This document shows positions 60,058 through 64,000 of a stretch of DNA of 64,000 bases, piece after piece. A program made the translations under genes and the position numbers. The stretch comes from Hypholoma sublateritium FD-334 SS-4 (Eukaryota > Basidiomycota > Agaricomycetes > Agaricales > Strophariaceae): NCBI GenBank assembly GCA_000827495.1, contig KN817520.1, positions 257,979 to 321,978 of the forward strand. The letters run 5' to 3'. How positions within the stretch are numbered: the stretch's first letter is position 1; the number at the start of each line of letters is the position of its first letter. The notes below the pieces were generated by a model. The model saw only the letters and a list, made by a program, of their open reading frames with translations, was not told the DNA's origin and ran no database searches.

Positions 60058-60876
60058 GCTTCTGTGCGCGGGTGGATGGGGTGCGGGGAAAATGTGGGGG
60101 CGGAGATGAAGGCGTGATCTGGCGGGGGCTCGGATCTTGGCCGTCCGAAGAAGGAAGAACATTCCTGATTGGGCAGGCGCGGGCGCCGTTCTCCCCTTCG
60201 CGGCTCTTCAAACTGGACGGCGGCGAATGGGCATTCCTGATGCTACTCCTTCCCAGAAATTTTCAAAATATTGGTGCCTTGTCAATGTAATTGCCTCTTT
60301 CAAGACTCTCTAAAGAAATAAAAAAGCCTTCTTGTAGTAAATCCTGTAAAGTAGTACATGGAGATCTAGAAAACATTCAATATTTCTTCCGCGTGCGTCC
60401 ACGAAATACATGCAAAACGTATTGGGAGGAAATTTCGAATGTATTGTACACATATCCGGCGAAGGAGATTGCAAAGAAATAAGTACTTACTATAAAGAAA
60501 CACACTAAAAACATACTGCACTCAAGCTCAAGTTTCAAAGCCTCACGGGGCCCACGTAAAATTTACATACCCTTACGCATTCGCTTACCGCCCCACAAAG
60601 TTGCACTGACTCTCCTTTTTCAAAAAAAGAAAAAAGCGCACTCGCACTCGTTATTCATGGAATATTCTCACGTGCCCTCGGACCCTAGGCATGTGTTGTG
60701 GGTTGGTTGTTAGAGCTTTGAAATTTGCAGACGGCCTCGTACTCCACCAACTTCTACTTACGCGGGAACGACCTTCACTCTCCCCGCCCAGATAATCTCC
60801 AGTGATATTCTTAACATGGACCCGAACGACATCTTCGGTGAGTACAAGCCATACAAAGTATCCATGGTCGACGTCA
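60058..60876. other. Intergenic between lipase and F-box gene
   Basis: Divergent promoters. An ATG at 60816 followed by a perfect GTGAGT donor (MDPNDIF|G) looks like a first exon of the F-box gene, but splicing to the only good acceptor (60915) leaves the main frame off by one base. Confidence 0.45.
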
Positions 60877-62490
60877 ATGTCAACAAACTGCAATCTTGCT
60901 GCGATCACTCGTCATAGGCATATACTCACGACCAACCGCTTGCCCACCGACGAGGAAAGGAAAATAATCCAGCAGTCCGTGGCCCCACTCAGAATGAAAT
61001 CACAAGATTTGGGAACACAGATATCGAGCCTAAGGCTACAGATCCAGGAAGTGCGGGCTAAGGTCGGTCAGATGGAAGGCGAGCTGACACGCCTTTGCAA
61101 CGAAGAGGCGGCTGTGACGAAGGCTTTTGCATCACGTCGACTAGCCCTTTCACCGTTTCGAACTCTTGCAGACGATGTATTGCGAGAGATTTGCATGGCA
61201 TGCATGGATGACGAAGAATACTCAATAACGACCAGTGCAAGTGCAATACCTCTAACGCTGGCGCGCATATCGAGTGGGATGCGATACGTAGCGCTGACGA
61301 CTCCGATGCTTTGGGCATCTGTTCAAATCAACTTCTGGCGAATTACCCGATATCCCCACGACGTATTTATGACAGCCAGAAGATGCGCTCGTGGAGCGTA
61401 TGAGTGGTTTCAGCGGGCAGGAGGACTGGCTCTCAACATATCTATGAAAGAGACCAACAGTTACAACGTGGAATTTGACCCAGTGATTTCCGAGGAGCTA
61501 TTTGACATACTCTTCAGCTACTCAGCGAGGTGGCGAGAAATCACATTTAACTTTGCATCCTTGTCTGGAGAGCCACTCGCCCGCATCGCTGCGTTGAAGG
61601 CCACTGATGTTCCCCTTCTTCGGTCACTCTCGCTTTCTTTCAGAACCGGTGCATCTGCGTTTCATCACAGCACAGTCCTCTCTATCCCAACGCTCAAACG
61701 TCTCTATTTGGACGGATGGAAACCAGACGTCTCCAAATTTTCTGCGAGCTGGGCAAATCTCGATGTCCTCCATATCCATGGACGACCATGGGAAGCCCAT
61801 AACGCCGTGAGCTGCGTTGCAAACATCTTGCGGCAAACTACACATCTCGTAGGTTGTAGCATCGACATGGGGCCTGTTACAGAAATAGGCTATATATGCT
61901 GGCGAAATCCTCCTCCCCTGTTTGCAATCGCTTTCGATCATGGAGATACTTCCGCGCGACACTCCCGAAGTCCCGGGGTTGCTGAAATTTATCAACGTAC
62001 CAGTGCTCCAAGCTCTTGATTATAGCGGTGTGTTTTCAACAAGCTCCCTGTCAGCCTTTTTTCAGCGGTCGCCGACCCTTGAATCCCTCGAACTCGAACT
62101 CAGTCGCGACACACAAGGCTTTACGCGTCTCGAGGAAATCCTATATTACTGTCCCTCCTTGCTATCTTTGGTTATCAAAAAACCAAAAGCGTACCTTTTT
62201 ACCTCCTCGGATGCATTATTGAGGGCATTTGTGAGCGACGGTGAGAGAGGGTACTTGTGCCCACGTCTGCACACATTTATATTCAACTGGGAAGTTAATG
62301 CCTCCGTGGACTGCATCCGCCAATTTCTTGTGGGAAAGCGCAAAGGGCACAGTATCGCAGGGTAGTGCTAACATTTAGGAAGAGAAGATTTAACTGGCCC
62401 CAGATCATGGAGCTAATTGTTGAAGAGCGAGCAGCTGGACTGGATATTTCTTTGCAGAAGCCCAGTAGCTATATCAACCACCGGAGATGA
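60877..62490 (+). pseudogene. F-box-like protein gene with one apparent frameshift
   Basis: The frame from ATG 60877 runs to about 61895 with an N-terminal coiled coil (SSLRLQIQEVRAKVGQMEGE) and an F-box-like segment (LSPFRTLADDVLREICMACM, P-L-T-L-A-R-I-S-S-G-M-R), followed by leucine-rich-type beta/alpha repeats typical of basidiomycete F-box proteins. The coding sense then jumps to the next frame (LLPCLQSLSIMEILPRD, INVPVLQALDYSG) across the TATATAT run at 61891-61897; removing one base restores continuity. An intron 62330-62382 joins the last exon, 62383-62490 (WPQIMELIVEERAAGLDISL, stop). It may be a recent pseudogene or a sequencing/assembly error. Such proteins usually recruit substrates to SCF ubiquitin ligases. 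Confidence 0.65.
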
Positions 62491-62903
62491 ATCAACTACA
62501 CGTAGAGCAGACATCTATCCCACGCCGGAAATTGGAATGCCTTTTAATTTACTTACCCCATTTCCGTGGGCGACTATGCATATGTACATACCTCTTTGAC
62601 ATGTAGAAATTATTGCTCGCTGTGTTTGGATTGTATCAATTTTGATATGGCTACATTTTCTGGGGCGTTGTCGGTTATATGTGATCTTTCACTGCGCACT
62701 GTTGTTTGACTTGTACTTGACTTCTGCGTTGTCCCAAGATTTTTTGAAGATTTTCTAGGTCTCATCCGGGCCGGCCGGCCAAATCTCCACGTGACGATAG
62801 CCCCTTGACGTGGACGCCACCACGGCGACAACTTACACCTCTTAGTACTTACACTCACATTCTCGCTCGACTCGGTGACTTGTTCAAGGTCCACGCGCTC
62901 ACC
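62491..62903. other. Promoter region of glucosidase II alpha gene
   Basis: About 0.4 kb with no independent gene. The reading frame of the next gene is open upstream of its ATG to 62805, but without an earlier ATG and with a signal peptide beginning at 62904. Confidence 0.5.
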
Positions 62904-64000
62904 ATGCGTACCTGGTCTCTTTTGGGAGTCGTAACTCTGCTCATCGCTCAGGAATCCTGGGCCTTCAAGGCACACGACTTCAAAACATGCTCGCAATCCG
63001 GGTTCTGCAGACGTGGACGCGACCTTTCAGCGCGGGCCAAGGAGGCAAAGTCCTGGACATCACCATACTCAGTGGACCCGTCATCCATTAATATTTCCTC
63101 GAATAACGCCGTGTTCTCCGCCGCCGTCAAGTCGTCTCTGTACCCCGAGGTCAACTTCGGCCTGGAAGTCCGCGTTCAGGAGGATGGCGTTGCCAGAGTC
63201 CGGATGGACGAGGTTGGGGGCCTGAGAAAACGCTACGACGAAGCAGCTGGATGGGCCCTGATTGAGGAACCCACAATCAGCACGGCCATCAAGTGGACGA
63301 CTAGCAAGAAGGACATTCGCGCGGTCTATGGCGAGAAGAAAGACATTGAGGTCGTTGTTGCCTTCGAGCCTCTGCGCGTCTCGCTTCTCCGGGGTGGAAA
63401 GGAACAAATAGTTCTCAATGGCCAAGGACTTTTGCATATGGAACACTTCCGCACCAAAGTTGAGGCTGCCACAGCTACGGAGGAACCCGAACCTGAGGGT
63501 GCAGAGTCACCAGAGGGTGTAGAGTCCCCTGAGGTCGAAGATCAAGTGGTCGTTGAAGTCCCAAATCCGCGTGCATGGTTTGAGGGACATGAAGAAGATG
63601 CCCTCTGGGAGGAAACTTTTGGATCATGGACTGATTCCAAGCCGAAGGGTAAGTGTCGATTACATATCTACTGTTGAAAATATTCTGATGCTCCTTTGCA
63701 TTTCTTAGGCCCCGAATCCCTTTCCCTCGACATCAACTTTCCCAATCATGGCACGGTCTACGGCATTCCCCAGCATGCCACCAGGCTTGCTCTTCCCACT
63801 ACTAAGGGCGATGACTCTACATTCACCGATCCCTACCGCCTCTACAACAGCGACGTCTTCGAATACCTCGCATCTTCCCCTGTTTCGCTGTATGGATCGA
63901 TTCCGTTGATGCACGCTCACTCGACTGAATCCACCGTTGCCGTATTCCACCTCGTGGGCTCAGAAACATGGATTGACGTGTCTCATGCCTCTGAAAAATC
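62904..64000 (+). CDS. Glucosidase II catalytic alpha subunit (GH31), 5' part
   Basis: Exons 62904-63648 and 63709 to the window end; the gene continues beyond 64000. The start MRTWSLLGVVTLLIAQESWA is a signal peptide, followed by the family N-terminus (FKAHDFKTCSQSGFCRRGR). The beta-sandwich region shows VNFGLEVRVQEDGVARVRMD, then YDEAAGWAL, and after an acidic Glu/Pro-rich insert G-S-W-T-D-S-K-P-K, LSLDINFPNHGTVYGIPQHA, DPYRLYNSDVFEYL, YGSIPLMHAHS. In the ER this enzyme trims the two inner glucoses of N-glycans in the calnexin cycle. The GH31 catalytic barrel and acids lie past the right edge and cannot be checked. Confidence 0.92.

Noticed and set aside
1..64000. CRISPR arrays, bacterial operons, insertion sequences, tRNA and rRNA genes
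   Set aside because: None seen; spliced fungal genes throughout make prokaryotic features implausible, and no tRNA-type T-loop with matching arms was recognised by eye.

Overview
This window is nuclear DNA of a filamentous basidiomycete, most likely a wood-decay agaricomycete. Genes are split by many 45-90 bp GT..AG introns. Intact basidiomycete-type genes lie on both strands: GH28, P450, BTB and F-box proteins and a family of small secreted 'glycopeptide' proteins. All exon coordinates below were assembled by hand from reading frame, splice signals and family knowledge; no database search was run.

Layout. 0-8 kb: 5' part of a BTB protein gene (-), a complete 11-exon GH28 pectinase (+), a hypothetical protein (-), and the vesicle tether USO1/p115 (-). 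9.4-15 kb: two tandem cytochrome P450 genes (+) with identical intron positions; the second has Met in place of the conserved Arg of the haem-ligand loop. 15.3-17.4 kb: a Moco-sulfurase-like PLP enzyme (-) with an N-myristoylation-like start. 17.4-20.7 kb: no convincing gene. 20.7-26.3 kb: tRNA pseudouridine synthase PUS9/RIB2-type (+), splicing factor CWC15 (-), and a hypothetical coiled-coil protein (-). 27.9-36.4 kb: two F-BAR genes (-), only one with an SH3 domain, separated by a 4.7 kb gene-poor stretch. 37.3-43.8 kb: Elongator subunit ELP1/IKI3 (-, 22 exons) divergent from rRNA-processing EFG1 (+). 46.4-57.3 kb: a cluster of four intact glycopeptide genes and one decayed copy, shaped by a roughly 4-5 kb segmental duplication. 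57.5-60.1 kb: clathrin light chain (+) converging on a monoacylglycerol-lipase-like hydrolase (-). 60.8-62.5 kb: an F-box gene (+) with one apparent frameshift. 62.9 kb to the end: 5' part of glucosidase II alpha (+).

How genes relate. Housekeeping trafficking and RNA genes (USO1, clathrin light chain, CWC15, EFG1, ELP1, PUS9, glucosidase II alpha) alternate with expandable accessory families (P450, GH28, glycopeptides, F-BAR paralogs). The strongest non-textbook signal is in the glycopeptide cluster. All four intact copies carry the same 15-bp element (sense orientation GCACATATG followed by two variable-region bases and CTTG) about 190-240 bp upstream of the start codon, and the decayed copy has lost it.
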